Shown here piece by piece: positions 47,063 through 54,914 of a stretch of 64,000 bases of DNA. This DNA comes from Alphaproteobacteria bacterium. GTDB lineage: Bacteria > Pseudomonadota > Alphaproteobacteria > Geminicoccales > Geminicoccaceae. The stretch is taken from NCBI GenBank assembly GCA_026982705.1, contig JALSGP010000033.1:1-64000 (forward strand). Reading direction: 5' to 3'. Positions within the stretch are counted from its first letter, which is position 1. Each line of letters begins with the position of its first letter. The position numbers and the translations under genes are program-made. Under the pieces are notes generated by a model that had not been told where the DNA came from, did not search any database, and was given only the letters and a program-made list of their open reading frames with translations.

Positions 47063-47700
47063 GAGCGGGCCTCCGTCGTCTCCTCCAGCACCGTCCGGAT
47101 GGTGCGGGCGACCGCGAACAGGTGGCGCTCGTAGCGGTCGGGTTCCTCGCACACCACCCGGGTCATGCGCCGGCGATCGTCGAAGATGCGGATGTTCCAG
47201 TCCCGCCGGGCCTCCACCAGGGTTCGCTCCTCCTCGGGCACCCGCCCCTGTTCCAGCGCCTCGGTGTCGGCGACGATCCGCTCCACCAGCCGCTTCTGGT
47301 TGCGGCCGAAGGCCTCCACGCGTCGGATCACGCGGCGTCGCTGACCGTCCACGGTCTCGAAGACCGCCTGCAGCAGGGTCAGGAGGCGCGCCCGACGGTT
47401 CTCGGGCGGCTGGCGCCGGGCGAAGTCCCGCACCAGACGGGCGATCTCCCCGGCCGGCAGGTCGGGGGACGCGAGCCTGGCCGCGAGCGGAGCGATCTCC
47501 CGATCCGCCGCCCAGCTCCCGGCCGGCAGCGCCGGCAGCTCGCCCCGCCAGACCTGGGCCAGCGACAGCCGTTCCACCTTGGGGCCGGGACAGGGCCAGT
47601 CGGTTTCGTCCTTCCCCGCACCCGCGCCATCCGGGAGCGCCACGGCGAGGATGGCCGCCGCGAGCAGGATATGGCGCCACCTCCCACTTCCGCGCACCAT
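47059..47700 (-). CDS. Exported 213-aa protein, function unknown
   Basis: A signal peptide (ILLAAAILAVALPDGAGA) is followed by DWPCPGPKVERLSLAQVWRGELP. A mostly helical, Arg-rich domain follows, with a VRDFARRQPPENRRARLLTLLQAVFETVD helix and EEERTLVEARRDWNIRIFDDRRRMTRVVCEEP. Two Cys are present. The ATG at 47700 follows GGGAGGAAGAC. It heads the four-gene operon (three exported proteins, then LysR) and is divergent from mtdB. A TATCTG box lies upstream on the minus strand (47730-47735) without a good -35. Confidence 0.75.
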   Translation of the reverse strand: MVRGSGRWRHILLAAAILAVALPDGAGAGKDETDWPCPGPKVERLSLAQVWRGELPALPAGSWAADREIAPLAARLASPDLPAGEIARLVRDFARRQPPENRRARLLTLLQAVFETVDGQRRRVIRRVEAFGRNQKRLVERIVADTEALEQGRVPEEERTLVEARRDWNIRIFDDRRRMTRVVCEEPDRYERHLFAVARTIRTVLEETTEARS

Positions 47701-47779
47701 GTCTTCCTCCCTGATCCATGTCCCAGATAGGACGGCCGCTCGTCCCCGGCCAGAGGGAACCGATGCGCGGACTCGCCCC

Positions 47780-47808
47780 TTGGAGCGCCGTCCACGTCCG
47801 ACTAGAAG
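47780..47808 (+). promoter_or_regulatory. Putative mtdB operon promoter
   Basis: -35 TTGGAG (47780-47785), 17 bases, -10 TAGAAG (47803-47808), 56 bases before the mtdB ATG. Confidence 0.5.
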
Positions 47809-47864
47809 GCCGGCGGAGGCTGGACGCGGAACGGGCCCCGGATCCGAGCCCGGAGGAACCACAC

Positions 47865-48770
47865 ATGAGCGAGCGACCCTACATCCTGCATTTCCTCACC
47901 CCCCTCGCCCATGTCAGTCCGTTCGACGTCAACATGGCCGCGGACGCCGGCTTCGACGTGATCGCGCCCTACACCGACGTGGGGCTGCCGGCGACGCGGG
48001 CGCTGGTCCAGGACGCCATCTTCTCGCGCCGCCCGAAGGACGGCGCCCGCACGGCGGTGCTCATCGGCGGCCGCGACCCGGTCCTCGCCCTCGACATGTT
48101 CGCGGAAGCGAAGAAGGCGATGGTGCCGCCCCATTTCCAGATCTCCGTGATGGTGGATCCCTCGGGCGCCTTCACCACGGCGGCCGCCATGGTGGCGGTG
48201 GCCGAACGCTGCCTCGAGAGCCGCGGCGACACCCTGCGGGGCAAGCGGGTGGTGGTGTTCGGCGCCACCGGTCCGGTGGGCAGCATGGCGGCCCTCTTCG
48301 CCGCCAAGGCCGGGGCCCGCGGGGTGCTGGCCGGCTACGACGGCGTCCATCGCGTCACCCTGCGGGCGGACCAGTTGGGCGAGCGGACCGGCATCGCCCT
48401 CGAACCGGCGGACGCCAGCGACGACGAGAAGATCACCGCCCTGATGCGGGAGGCCGAGGTGGTCTTCTGCGCCGGGCGGGCCGGCGTGCGCATCCTCCAC
48501 CGCCGGCATCTGGAGGCCGCGACGCGGCTGCGGCTGGTGGTGGACGTCAACGCGGTGCCGCCCTCGGGCGTCGAGGGGCTCGATCCCTTCGCCGACGGCA
48601 AGCCCGTCGAGGGTACGGAGATCCCCGGCATCGGCGCCCTCGCCGTGGGCGACGTCAAGTTCCGGGCCGAGCACGAACTCCTCGCCTCCATGCGCGACGC
48701 CGACCCGCGGCGCTTCGTCGGTCTCGACGAGACGCTGGAGGCGGCCCGGCGCTGTGCCCGGAAGGGGTGA
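47865..48770 (+). CDS. mtdB: Methylene-tetrahydromethanopterin dehydrogenase MtdB
   Basis: MtdB oxidises methylene-H4MPT to methenyl-H4MPT with NAD(P)+ in formaldehyde oxidation. The 301-aa protein matches the MtdB N-terminus (ILHFLTPLAHVSPFDVNMAADAGFDVIAPYTDV, QDAIFSRRP) and has a Rossmann motif VVVFGATGPVGSMAALFAA and DVNAVPPSGVEGLD. The ATG at 47865 follows CGGAGGAACC. It overlaps the ATP-grasp gene by 17 bases and is followed by mch, the enzyme of the next step. Confidence 0.94.
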   Translation: MSERPYILHFLTPLAHVSPFDVNMAADAGFDVIAPYTDVGLPATRALVQDAIFSRRPKDGARTAVLIGGRDPVLALDMFAEAKKAMVPPHFQISVMVDPSGAFTTAAAMVAVAERCLESRGDTLRGKRVVVFGATGPVGSMAALFAAKAGARGVLAGYDGVHRVTLRADQLGERTGIALEPADASDDEKITALMREAEVVFCAGRAGVRILHRRHLEAATRLRLVVDVNAVPPSGVEGLDPFADGKPVEGTEIPGIGALAVGDVKFRAEHELLASMRDADPRRFVGLDETLEAARRCARKG

Positions 48771-49869
48771 TCCGGTCCTGATCGTCGCCCTCTCGGCCCG
48801 GGCGCTGGCCGCCTCGGCGGCCGCCGCGGGCTTCCGGCCGGTGGCCCTCGACGCCTTCGGCGATCTCGATCTGCGGGAGGTGGCGGTGGCCTGGGCCCGC
48901 ATCCCGGTGGGTGCCGACTGGCGTCTCTCCCGCGCGGCGCTGCTGGCCGCCGCGCGCACCCTGGCTCCGCCCACCTGCCCGCTGGTCTACGGTTCCGGCT
49001 TCGAGCGCGATCCCGCCACCCTCGCGGCCCTCGCCCGCGGCCGGCCGCTGTGGGGCACGCCTCCCGAGCGGCTCCGGCGGGCCAAGGATCCCTTCCACCT
49101 GGCACGGGTCTGCCGGCGTCTGGGTCTCCCCCATCCCGAGGTGCGCCGCACCCCGCCCGCCGATCCCGCGGGCTGGCTGGTCAAACGGCGGGGTGCGGCC
49201 GGCGGGGCCCACGTGCGACCCGCCGCCGGCGCCCGTCCCCGGCCCGACCGCTACTTCCAGCGTCGGATGCCGGGCCGGCCCTGTTCGGTGCTGGTGGCGG
49301 GCGACGGACGCCGGGCGCGGGCGCTGGGCTTCGCCTGGCAGCGGACCCGGCCGGGAGGCTTCCGCTTCCGCGGCGTGACCGTGCCGCGGGCGCCGCCCCG
49401 CGGGAGCGAACGCCTGTTCGCGGCGGCCGAGACGCTGGCCGCGGCCCTCGGCCTCGTGGGCCTCGGCAGCGTCGACTTCCTCCGGCATGGAACGCGCTTC
49501 TGGGTCCTGGAGCTCAATCCCCGGCCCACCGCCGCCCTCGACGCCTTCGAGACGGCCTGCGACCTGCGGCTGTTCCCCCTCCATCTGGCCGCATGCCGGG
49601 GTCGACTGCCGACAGTCCTGCGGCCGCGAAGGGCCGCGGCGAGCGAGATCGTCTTCGCGCCCACGACCCTCCGTCTGCCGGACGAGTTCCGCTGGCCGGA
49701 GGGGTGCCGGGACCGAACCCCACCGGGCACACCGGTGCCGGCGGGCGCGCCTCTCTGCACCCTCCTCGCCACCGGCCCCGACGCCGCCGCGGCCGAAGAG
49801 GATCTGGAAAGGCGGCGTGCGGCGCTGTACCGAGGGATCGCGGCGCGGGTTCCGCACGACGAACCATAA
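48754..49869 (+). CDS. ATP-grasp protein of the H4MPT gene cluster
   Basis: The 371-aa protein has weak but consistent ATP-grasp features: GWLVKRRGAAGGAHV (nucleotide-binding Lys and Gly-rich loop), RYFQRRMPGRPCSVLVAGDG and a metal-binding end LGSVDFLRHGTRFWVLELNPRPTAALDAF. Such ATP-grasp genes recur in bacterial methanopterin-pathway clusters and are suspected to act in cofactor biosynthesis as a carboxylate-amine or similar ligase. The GTG at 48754 overlaps mtdB; a later start is possible because the first 10 codons are not distinctive. It lies 18 bases before mch. The reaction is unproved. Confidence 0.78.
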   Translation: MPGRGDPVLIVALSARALAASAAAAGFRPVALDAFGDLDLREVAVAWARIPVGADWRLSRAALLAAARTLAPPTCPLVYGSGFERDPATLAALARGRPLWGTPPERLRRAKDPFHLARVCRRLGLPHPEVRRTPPADPAGWLVKRRGAAGGAHVRPAAGARPRPDRYFQRRMPGRPCSVLVAGDGRRARALGFAWQRTRPGGFRFRGVTVPRAPPRGSERLFAAAETLAAALGLVGLGSVDFLRHGTRFWVLELNPRPTAALDAFETACDLRLFPLHLAACRGRLPTVLRPRRAAASEIVFAPTTLRLPDEFRWPEGCRDRTPPGTPVPAGAPLCTLLATGPDAAAAEEDLERRRAALYRGIAARVPHDEP

Positions 49870-49887
49870 CGACACGGAGGCTGGACG

Positions 49888-50880
49888 ATGGACGGAGGGC
49901 GCGTGAGCGTGAATGCGCGCGCATGGCCGCTCGTCGAGCGGCTCGTGGAGGAGGCCGGCGCGCTCCGCCTGCGGGTGGTCCGGGAGGCGGGAAGGCCGCT
50001 CGTGATCGACGCCGGGGTGGGCGTGCCGGGGGGGCTCGAGGCGGGAAGGCGCATCGCCGAGATCTGTCTCGGCGGCCTCGGCACCGTCACCCTCCAAGGC
50101 GGCTCGCCGGTGCCGGCCTGGCCCTTCTCCCTGTGCGTCCACACGGGGGAGCCAGTGACCGCCTGCCTGCTCTCCCAATATGCGGGCTGGGCCCTGGAAT
50201 ACGAGGGGACGGAAGGCCGCCGCACCCTCATGGTCTCCGGCCCCGGCCGGGCGCGGGTGCGACGGGAGCGGCTCTATGGCGAACTCGGCTATGTCGACGA
50301 GGACGCCCACGCCGTGTTCGTGGTGGAGAGCACGGGACTTCCGGATGCCGCCGCCCTCGACGCCCTGGTGGCGGCCGCGGACGTGGGCCCGGAGGCGGTG
50401 GCGGTGATCGTCACCCCCACCACCAGCGCCGCCGGGCTGGTGCAGATCGCCGCCCGGGTGCTGGAGGTGGCCCTCCACAAGGTGCACGAGCTGCGCTTTC
50501 CGCTGGACCGCATCCACGAGGGCATGGGCCGCGCCCCGCTGCCGCCGGCGGCGCCGGATCTGCTCACCGCCATGGGCCGCAGCAACGACGCCATCCTCCT
50601 CGGGGGCGAGGTGTGGCTGTGGGTGGACGGTCCGGAGGGCGAGGCCCGCGATCTCGCCGCCGCCCTCCCCAGCACCGCCTCGCCGCTCTGGGGACGGCCC
50701 TTCGCCGAGATCTTCCGCGAGGCCGGCGGCGACTTCTACGCCATCGACCGCATGCTGTTCTCGCCGGCGCGGGTGGTGGTGACGGCACTTTCCAGCGGCC
50801 GCAGCTTCGCCGCCGGCCGGACCGACGAGGCCCTGCTGCTGCGCGCCTTCGGCCTCGACTCGATCCCGGAGGGGGCCTGA
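49888..50880 (+). CDS. mch: Methenyl-tetrahydromethanopterin cyclohydrolase
   Basis: Mch hydrolyses methenyl-H4MPT to N5-formyl-H4MPT, between MtdB and the Fhc complex. The 330-aa protein has VNARAWPLVERLVEEAG, VIDAGVGVPGGLEAGR, SQYAGWALE, SGPGRAR, ALVAAADVGPEAVAVIVTPTTSAAGLVQIAARVLEVALHK, and ADIYAIDRMLFSPA-like FYAIDRMLFSPARV near the end. The ATG at 49888 follows ACGGAGGCTGGACG. It is the last gene of mtdB-ATP-grasp-mch. Confidence 0.94.
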   Translation: MDGGRVSVNARAWPLVERLVEEAGALRLRVVREAGRPLVIDAGVGVPGGLEAGRRIAEICLGGLGTVTLQGGSPVPAWPFSLCVHTGEPVTACLLSQYAGWALEYEGTEGRRTLMVSGPGRARVRRERLYGELGYVDEDAHAVFVVESTGLPDAAALDALVAAADVGPEAVAVIVTPTTSAAGLVQIAARVLEVALHKVHELRFPLDRIHEGMGRAPLPPAAPDLLTAMGRSNDAILLGGEVWLWVDGPEGEARDLAAALPSTASPLWGRPFAEIFREAGGDFYAIDRMLFSPARVVVTALSSGRSFAAGRTDEALLLRAFGLDSIPEGA

Positions 50881-50893
50881 TCTCGCCGGCCGG

Positions 50894-50922
50894 TTGCGGC
50901 CGGCTCCCGTCCGGACTAGGCT
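50894..50922 (+). promoter_or_regulatory. Putative promoter of the repeat-containing secreted protein
   Basis: -35 TTGCGG (50894-50899), 17 bases, -10 TAGGCT (50917-50922). The start codon at 50982 is 59 bases further. Confidence 0.5.
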
Positions 50923-50981
50923 CCGGCGACGGGAGACTCCGCGTGCCCGCGTCCCTCCCGGCCCGATCCGGAGATGCTGTC

Positions 50982-52418
50982 GTGTCCGCCGTCCGCATCC
51001 TCTTCCTCCTGTCGTTCCTCGTCCCGCTCCTCCCCCCGCTCGCGGCGGCCGAGGGACTGGTGGACCGGCTGGGGGTGGTGCGGCTGGAGCCGCCCTCCGG
51101 CGCCCTCGACCCCGTGCGCCGCAAGCAGCGCCTCAAGCGCGGCAATTCGGTGAAGGTGATCCTGCGCTACGAGCTCCAGAACAGCGAGCGCGCCAAGCTG
51201 GAGGTGGCGCTGCTGGCCGATCGCGGCGTCCGCTACCGGTCGGTGCCGGGCATGATCTACGTGATGCGGGGCAGCGGCACGGTGGAGCTGCGCACGGGCG
51301 TGCGCTGCCGGAAGCGTTCGCCCGACGAGATCCGCCTGCGGCGGCTGCGTTTCCGCATGTGGGCGGTGAACGAGGAGCTCTACGAGACGGCCGTGCTGAC
51401 GGAGGGCGAGCTGGCGGTGGACTTCCGGGTGCGCTGCCCGCGCCGCGGCGGCCCCGCGCCGGCACCCCTGCCGGGCCCGGGGCGCGATCTGCCGGATCTG
51501 GTGATCACGGAGCTCACGGGTCCCGCCACCGCGCGGCCGGGCGAGGCCATCGGCCCGTGGCTGCGCCTCGAGATCGCCAACCGCGGGCGCGGCCCGGCCC
51601 TCGGCCGGGACGGCTATCTGGCCCACGTGGATCTGGTGCTCTCCAGCGACCGCCGCGTGGAGGGTCTGCCCGCGACCGCCTCCGACCGTTTCCACGAGGA
51701 CGTGCTGCTGCCGGGCGGGCGCCTGCAACTGCGCGACGATCTGCGGCCGGGCGCGCGGGTGCGGCTGCGCGGCGAGGGTCGGCTGCCGCGTCGGATCCGT
51801 CCGGGGCGCTATTATCTCTGCGCCGCCGTCGACTCCACCGACCGCGTCCGCGAACGCCGCGAGGACGACAATGTCGCCTGCATGCCGCTGCGTGTCGTGG
51901 ACACGCGCCCGGTCCCGCCGCCCCCGCCGCCCCTGCGTGAGGACTGTGTGCGCTTCGATCCGGACTGGCTGGAGGTGGAGCGCATCGGTGGCCGCTGGAA
52001 GCTGGTGGAACTGCTGCCGGGCGGTCGGCGCCACCTGCTGCTGGACTTCGACGGCTCGCGGCGGGAGGCGGAGCTCACGCGGCGCATCCTCCGCCATTAC
52101 GGCGTGGACCGCCTCTGCTTCGTGGGCCGGCCCGACCCGTCCCTCACCTACGTCCTGCGGGGCTCGCGTCCGCCGGAGGGGCGCTTCGTGGACGAGGACT
52201 GCGTGCGCTTCGATCCCGATGCCCTGCGGGTGCGGCGGGTGGGCGGTCGCTGGAAGCTGGTGGAACCGCTCGCGGGCGGTGGCGAGCACTGGCTCCTGGA
52301 CTTCGGCTTCCGCGAGGACGAGGCGCGGACGGCGCTGCGCATCGTCCGCCGCTACCGTTTCCGTCGCCTCTGCTTCGTCGGCCGGCCGGATCCGGGCTTC
52401 GTCTATCTGCGGCGCTGA
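50982..52418 (+). CDS. Secreted protein with CARDB-like domain and two C-terminal 74-aa repeats
   Basis: The 478-aa protein has a signal peptide (ILFLLSFLVPLLPPLAAA). A beta-rich N-terminal domain of about 130 residues follows, then a domain that looks CARDB/Ig-like (DLVITELTGPATARPGEAIGPWLRLEIANRGRGPA ... YYLCAAVDSTDRVRERREDDNVA). A Pro-rich linker comes next, then two tandem 74-residue repeats with CVRFDPD, GGRWKLVE, LLDF and RLCFVGRPDP. The GTG at 50982 has GGAG 8 bases upstream. No enzyme motif is seen; the layout suggests an extracellular binding or adhesion role. It lies between mch and tRNA-Ser with its own promoter. Confidence 0.78.
   Translation: MSAVRILFLLSFLVPLLPPLAAAEGLVDRLGVVRLEPPSGALDPVRRKQRLKRGNSVKVILRYELQNSERAKLEVALLADRGVRYRSVPGMIYVMRGSGTVELRTGVRCRKRSPDEIRLRRLRFRMWAVNEELYETAVLTEGELAVDFRVRCPRRGGPAPAPLPGPGRDLPDLVITELTGPATARPGEAIGPWLRLEIANRGRGPALGRDGYLAHVDLVLSSDRRVEGLPATASDRFHEDVLLPGGRLQLRDDLRPGARVRLRGEGRLPRRIRPGRYYLCAAVDSTDRVRERREDDNVACMPLRVVDTRPVPPPPPPLREDCVRFDPDWLEVERIGGRWKLVELLPGGRRHLLLDFDGSRREAELTRRILRHYGVDRLCFVGRPDPSLTYVLRGSRPPEGRFVDEDCVRFDPDALRVRRVGGRWKLVEPLAGGGEHWLLDFGFREDEARTALRIVRRYRFRRLCFVGRPDPGFVYLRR
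51939..52160 (+). repeat. First 74-codon protein repeat unit
   Basis: It starts at EDCVRFDPDW and ends at TYVLR. By eye about 46 of 74 residues match the second unit, including two fixed Cys and the GRPDP turn. Confidence 0.85.
52194..52415 (+). repeat. Second 74-codon protein repeat unit
   Basis: It starts at EDCVRFDPDA and ends one codon before the stop. It has the same length as unit one, separated by an 11-residue linker. Confidence 0.85.
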
Positions 52419-52429
52419 GCCCGTGCCTC

Positions 52430-52458
52430 TTGCGCACGGCGTCGCCGCCGCCGAGATT
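52430..52458 (+). promoter_or_regulatory. Putative tRNA-Ser promoter
   Basis: -35 TTGCGC (52430-52435), 17 bases, -10 GAGATT (52453-52458). The tRNA begins 9 bases after the -10, the spacing expected for a start just at the 5' end. Confidence 0.45.
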
Positions 52459-52466
52459 CGGCGCGG

Positions 52467-52556
52467 GGATGGGTGGCCGAGTGGTTTAAGGCAGCGGTCT
52501 TGAAAACCGCCGGGCGGGCGACCGCCCCGTGGGTTCGAATCCCACCCCATCCGCCA
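52467..52556 (+). tRNA. tRNA-Ser (UGA anticodon)
   Basis: The acceptor stem GGATGGG pairs with CCCATCC, followed by discriminator G and an encoded CCA (52554-52556). The D arm is GCCGAGTGGTTTAAGGC. The anticodon stem-loop is GCGGT-CTTGAAA-ACCGC with anticodon TGA. A long variable arm typical of serine tRNAs and the T loop GGGTTCGAATCCC are clear. Confidence 0.97.
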
Positions 52557-52854
52557 GCGAGGCGTTTCCCGCCGTTTCGGCCCGTCCCGCCATCGCCGGA
52601 TTTTGCCGAAATCCCAACGGATCGGCGTTGCAGGGCGTCTCCCGCCGTGGCGCGGGCCTCCCGGGAACGGGCGCGCCCGGGATCCGGCACGGGATCACCC
52701 ACCCGGGACCGGCACGCGGGGGACGACGGTGCGGCGATGGCGAGCGATTTCGCGGGATCGCATCCGGGACGGTGACGGGGGATGTCCGTCATCCCCGCGA
52801 TGCCCGATACCGCGGTCGGTGGGCGGACCCTCCCCGCGGTCCCCGCACCGGACG
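52557..52854. other. 298-base gap after tRNA-Ser
   Basis: No credible gene is seen. Open frames here lack ribosome sites and similarity. There is no clear attachment-site repeat of the tRNA 3' end and no integrase within the window. Confidence 0.4.
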
Positions 52855-53697
52855 TCACCGCGTCCCGGACCGCCCCTCCGTCACGACCCGATGCCCGCCG
52901 CCCGTCACGGTCCCCGCGGCGGATCGGTCGCGCCCGCGTGGCTCCGGACGCCCGCGGGGCGCTTCGCGCTTCCCGGGCGCCCCGCGTTCGGCGGGACGCA
53001 CCCGGGCCTCCCGCACCACCACGATCCGGATCTCCCGGGCCGGAAGTTTCCGCGTGGAAGGTGAACGCCGCCCGCGCGGTGGCCGTCCGGGGGGAGGCTC
53101 GAGGCCGGGCGTCAGATCCAGCCTATCCTCCCTGCCGTCGGGTTCGCGGATCCGGAAGGACCGCAGCCCCTGCCACTGGCGCCACAGATCGGCGCTCAGC
53201 GCCTCGCCCACCGCGGCGAAATAGCGGCGAAAGCGCTCTTCCCTCACACAGCGGAAGACGTGGACACGCCGGCCGCCGGGGGGCGCGTCGACCCGCACCC
53301 GTGGGTTCCGATGGAAGCGGATCCGGATCTTGCCGAGGACCACGGCGGGATCCCGGAGGAAACGATCGGTCAGATACTGTTGGACGATATAGCGGTCCAA
53401 GGGACCGGGCGGCGTTCTCGGATCGAAGCGGCCCACGGCGCCCTTGCGGAAATGTTCGACCATCCTTCTCGGTGAGGGAAAGTCGCGGGCACCCCGCACG
53501 CAGACCCAGCCGTCGAGCACCACCGTGACGGCCCGCTCCCCGGGTTCGAGGCGGATCTCCAGGGTGTCCCGCGGAGCGGTGAGCCGCACCACCCGCGCCT
53601 CGGAATCCCCCGGCCCCAGTCCCATCGCCACGGCCACGGCCAGGACCGCACCGAGAAGGATCGATCGCCGTCGCATCCGGCCATCAGTCCCCGGCAT
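52855..53697 (-). CDS. Secreted hypothetical protein with Arg-rich tail
   Basis: The 280-aa product has a signal peptide (RRRSILLGAVLAVAVAMGLGPGDSEA). A domain of about 170 residues follows with LEPGERAVTVVLDGWVCVRG, FRKGAVGRFDPRTPPGPLDRYIVQQYLTDRFL and VFRCVREERFRRYFAAVGEALSADLWRQWQGL. A disordered Arg/Pro/Gly-rich tail of about 70-80 residues ends it. Two Cys could form a disulfide. The ATG at 53697 has GGAGGGGGCG in front; an ATG at 53676 is the alternative. No family was recognised. The basic tail could instead reflect lack of selection at the 3' end. Confidence 0.6.
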   Translation of the reverse strand: MPGTDGRMRRRSILLGAVLAVAVAMGLGPGDSEARVVRLTAPRDTLEIRLEPGERAVTVVLDGWVCVRGARDFPSPRRMVEHFRKGAVGRFDPRTPPGPLDRYIVQQYLTDRFLRDPAVVLGKIRIRFHRNPRVRVDAPPGGRRVHVFRCVREERFRRYFAAVGEALSADLWRQWQGLRSFRIREPDGREDRLDLTPGLEPPPGRPPRGRRSPSTRKLPAREIRIVVVREARVRPAERGAPGKREAPRGRPEPRGRDRSAAGTVTGGGHRVVTEGRSGTR

Positions 53698-53990
53698 CGC
53701 CCCCTCCATCAGGCTCGGCCTCCGCCGTCCGTCGGACCGCCCGTGCGGGGTTCCGACGACCATGTGGCCCTCGGACTCCTTCTCCGCGTCGACGGTGATC
53801 CCGGAGGCGCGCCTTCCCGGCGGCGGGGCCCCCCTTCGGGTTCTCCTCCGGCGGCGAGGACGACGGCCCGGGAGGAGGCGCACGGGTCGGCTCCGGGATC
53901 GACGTCGACGAGCGTGACTCGCGGATCGGAGACCGTCCAGCGCGATCGATCCGTGATCGCCGCGAATGTCCCGCGAATGCCGGGCGACCG
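53698..53990. other. 293-base gap downstream of the pfkB-type gene
   Basis: It lies between the pfkB-type stop and the start of the secreted hypothetical gene, both on the minus strand. No gene, hairpin with T tract or clear promoter pair could be fixed. Confidence 0.35.
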
Positions 53991-54914
53991 TTACGGACGG
54001 CGCGGGCGGCCCGCGGCCTCCTCCTCCCGGCACCAGCGGGCGATCTCGGTGGCCCGCGGGACGGCCCGCCGCGCGCCGAGCCGGCCCACGGTGGCGCTCG
54101 CCGCCCGGACCGCCACCCGCAGCGCCCGCTCCGGCGGCGCTCCGGCGGCGAGGCGGGCCGCCAGCACCCCCGCCAGCACGTCGCCCGCCGCGGTGGTGTC
54201 CACCACCGGCACCGGCGGCGCCGGTACCCGCAGACGCCGTTCCGGGTCGATCCACACGGCGCCGCCCGCACCCCGCGTCGTCACCACCGCCCGCACCCCG
54301 CGGGCGAGCAGCGCCCGCGCCGCCGCGCCCGGTGGCCGGCCCAGATGCAGCCGCATCTCCCCCTCGTTGGCCACCACCAGCGCCAGATGGGGCCAGAGAT
54401 CGCCGTAGTCGTACGGGAAGGGGGCGAGGTTGAGGTGGACGTGCACGCCGCGACCGGCGAGGCGCGCGGCCAAAGGCACGAGGAGCGCCGGCGGCACCGG
54501 CCCCGCCACCAGCAGCCGGTCGCCGGCCGCCAGCATCCTCTCGACCCGGCGGGGCAGTTCCGGCGGCAGCCACGCGCCGGGCGCGAGCCGGCTCGCCAGC
54601 ACGTGCCGTCCCGCCCGGTCCACCCAGATCACCGTCTCGTCGGAGCGGCCGCCGCGGGCGGGCAGCAGCTCGTCGGTGGCGACCCCCTCCCGCACCGCCA
54701 CCCGCCGCAGGAAGCGGCCGGCACGGTCGCCGGCCAGGGCGCAGGCGAGACGGGCGGGCGCCCCGGCGCGGGCCGCGGCCACCGCCTGATTGAGCCCCTT
54801 GCCGCCGGCATCGAGCCACGTCGTCTCCACCAGCACGCTCTCGCCGGTGCGGGGCAGTCGCGGAAGTCGGTAGAAGCGGTCGAGGACGGCGGGGCCGAGG
54901 ACGACGACCGTCAC
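53991..54914 (-). CDS. PfkB/ribokinase-family kinase coupled to fhcCD
   Basis: The 307-aa protein has both PfkB signatures. These are an N-terminal DAGGKGLNQAVAAARAGAPA motif and a C-terminal VDTTAAGDVLAGVLAARL whose Asp is the catalytic base (DTTAAGD for the usual DTxGAGD). Family members phosphorylate sugars or nucleosides. The GTG at 54914 overlaps the fhcC stop (GTGA), so it is translated with the formyltransferase/hydrolase subunits. A role in making or recycling methanofuran- or H4MPT-type cofactor, or in assimilating a C1 product, is inference from position only. Confidence 0.85.
   Translation of the reverse strand: MTVVVLGPAVLDRFYRLPRLPRTGESVLVETTWLDAGGKGLNQAVAAARAGAPARLACALAGDRAGRFLRRVAVREGVATDELLPARGGRSDETVIWVDRAGRHVLASRLAPGAWLPPELPRRVERMLAAGDRLLVAGPVPPALLVPLAARLAGRGVHVHLNLAPFPYDYGDLWPHLALVVANEGEMRLHLGRPPGAAARALLARGVRAVVTTRGAGGAVWIDPERRLRVPAPPVPVVDTTAAGDVLAGVLAARLAAGAPPERALRVAVRAASATVGRLGARRAVPRATEIARWCREEEAAGRPRRP

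Noticed and set aside
52467-52854. tRNA-Ser as an attachment site of an integrated element
   Set aside because: No repeat of the tRNA 3' end and no integrase were found within the window.
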